DNA of 64,000 bases from Ottowia sp. SB7-C50 (GTDB lineage Bacteria; Pseudomonadota; Gammaproteobacteria; Burkholderiales; Burkholderiaceae_C): contig NZ_CP136995.1 of the NCBI RefSeq assembly GCF_033110285.1, forward strand, positions 2,232,001 through 2,296,000, written 5' to 3'. Of the stretch, positions 63,145-64,000 are shown in pieces (position 1 is the first letter of the stretch; every line of letters starts with the position of its first letter). A model generated the notes under the pieces. It had not been told where the DNA came from, did not search any database, and saw only the letters and a program-made list of their open reading frames with translations. The position numbers and the translations under genes were made by a program.

Positions 63145-63334
63145 CGTGGTTCCTTGCGGGCAGTCCGGGCGCCCGAGCGCGCCTACGCTAGACCCGGTCC
63201 ATGACAAGCGTGTGACTGTCACATCCGCCAAAAAAAAACCCGCTGCCGTGTCAGCCAGGCGTCGCCCGCACGCGGCATACTGCGGTGTGGTTCTGCAAAA
63301 ATCCCAACCCCCATCCCTATAGGAGACTTGAGTC

Positions 63335-64000
63335 ATGGCCCGTGAAGTCGTCGTTGTCAGCGGTGTGCGCACCGCCATTGGTACCTTTGGCGGCAGCCTG
63401 AAGGACATTCCCACCGTCGATCTGGCGGCCACCGTGGTCAAGGAAGCGCTGGCGCGCGCCAAGGTCGATGGCAAGGACGTCGGTCACGTGGTGTTCGGCC
63501 ACGTCGTCAACACCGAGCCGCGCGACATGTATCTGAGCCGCGTGGCGGCCGTCAACGGCGGCTGCGCCAAGGAGACGCCGGCCATGAACGTCAACCGCCT
63601 GTGCGGCTCGGGCCTGCAGGCCATCGTCAGCGCCAGCCAGGGCATCCTGCTGGGCGACTACGACGTGGCGATTGGCGGCGGCGCCGAAAACATGAGCCGC
63701 GCGCCCTACGCCAACCTCACCAACCGCTTTGGCGCCCGCATGGGCGACAGCAAGCTGGTCGACATGATGGTTGGCGCCCTGCACGACCCCTTCCACACCA
63801 TCCACATGGGCGTGACGGCCGAGAACGTGGCCAAGGAATTCGACATCACCCGCGAGCAGCAGGACGCCCTGGCGCTGGAAAGCCACCAGCGCGCCGAAAA
63901 GGCCTGGGCCGAAGGCCGCTTCAAGGACCAGATCGTCCCCATCATGCTCAAGAGCCGCAAGGGTGACGTGGCGTTCGAGAAGGACGAGCACTTCCGCGCC
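63335..64000 (+). CDS. bktB: Beta-ketothiolase, 5' part (runs off the window)
   Basis: These are the first 222 codons of a thiolase. AREVVVVSGVRTAIGTFGGSLKD, DVGHVVFGHVVNTEPRDMYLSRVAAVNGG, NVNRLCGSGLQAIVSASQ (active-site Cys) and GGGAENMSRAPY follow the Cupriavidus BktB sequence closely, more so than PhaA. BktB condenses acetyl- with propionyl-CoA or longer acyl-CoAs for PHA copolymers. AGGAG lies before the ATG at 63335. It is a second thiolase besides phaA at 16298; the C-terminal catalytic His and Cys lie outside the window. Confidence 0.92.
   Translation, partial: MAREVVVVSGVRTAIGTFGGSLKDIPTVDLAATVVKEALARAKVDGKDVGHVVFGHVVNTEPRDMYLSRVAAVNGGCAKETPAMNVNRLCGSGLQAIVSASQGILLGDYDVAIGGGAENMSRAPYANLTNRFGARMGDSKLVDMMVGALHDPFHTIHMGVTAENVAKEFDITREQQDALALESHQRAEKAWAEGRFKDQIVPIMLKSRKGDVAFEKDEHFRA

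Overview
The window is a high-GC chromosomal segment with the gene content and small-scale order of a betaproteobacterium, most likely family Comamonadaceae (order Burkholderiales). The pointers are the phaC-phaA-phaB storage cluster, an ilvI-ilvH-ilvC-pssA-leuA series, a sigma factor / DUF3619 / DUF3106 / RDD block, a Bug-type TctC receptor, and a short dispersed intergenic repeat built on TTTTGATAGCT plus a GCGCTT/AAGCGC hairpin. Genus is not decided from sequence alone.

Layout. 0-2.3 kb: a secreted protein fragment and glnS. 2.3-6.6 kb: an accessory island. It holds an A+T-rich DUF262 + HEPN gene pair, a winged-helix/nucleotidyltransferase (MNT) + HEPN pair, and a Fic protein with its own array of palindromic operator-like sites. 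6.6-14.7 kb: small stress, transport and membrane genes and dusA. 14.9-19.4 kb: cynS and, on the minus strand, phaC-phaA-phaB. 19.5-25.6 kb: pgeF, maiA, an OmpA lipoprotein, a MarR regulator, a NUDIX hydrolase, the N-degron pair aat-bpt and an IclR regulator. 25.7-34.9 kb (minus): a PBP7-like endopeptidase, then the branched-chain amino acid block ilvI-ilvH-ilvC-pssA-leuL-leuA2-leuA. 35.2-38.6 kb (plus): a sigma factor operon, dgkA and a LOG protein. 38.7-43.8 kb (minus): csbD, then Ser/Thr kinase - PP2C phosphatase - rph - rdgB - hemW. 43.9-50.8 kb: yicC, gshA, two lipid or acyl-CoA related genes, a NUDIX gene and a methyltransferase. 50.9-59.8 kb: DUF808, dusC, a translationally coupled FecR/OmpA/cytochrome c operon, a flavin-fold protein with an RluA-type synthase, a YSC84-like lipoprotein and an SDR. 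59.9-64 kb: two DUF1566 surface proteins (one with an IPTL-type C-terminal sorting tail), PPK2 and the start of bktB.

The most rewarding signals are these. (1) The clustered HEPN/MNT/DUF262/Fic island. (2) A leucine attenuator: a 17-codon leader peptide with Leu codons (three of them CTA), followed by a mutually exclusive antiterminator and terminator ahead of an isopropylmalate synthase that lacks the usual regulatory domain. (3) A dispersed repeat that repeatedly supplies stop codons and in pgeF is read through in frame. (4) Several large palindromic elements. (5) A series of reading-frame breaks (phaC, ilvI, hemW, a small gene at 51 kb, probably the pssA start), all at G/C homopolymers. 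Their clustering makes sequencing or assembly error more likely than real gene loss.

No rRNA, tRNA, CRISPR array, integrase or complete insertion sequence was recognised.
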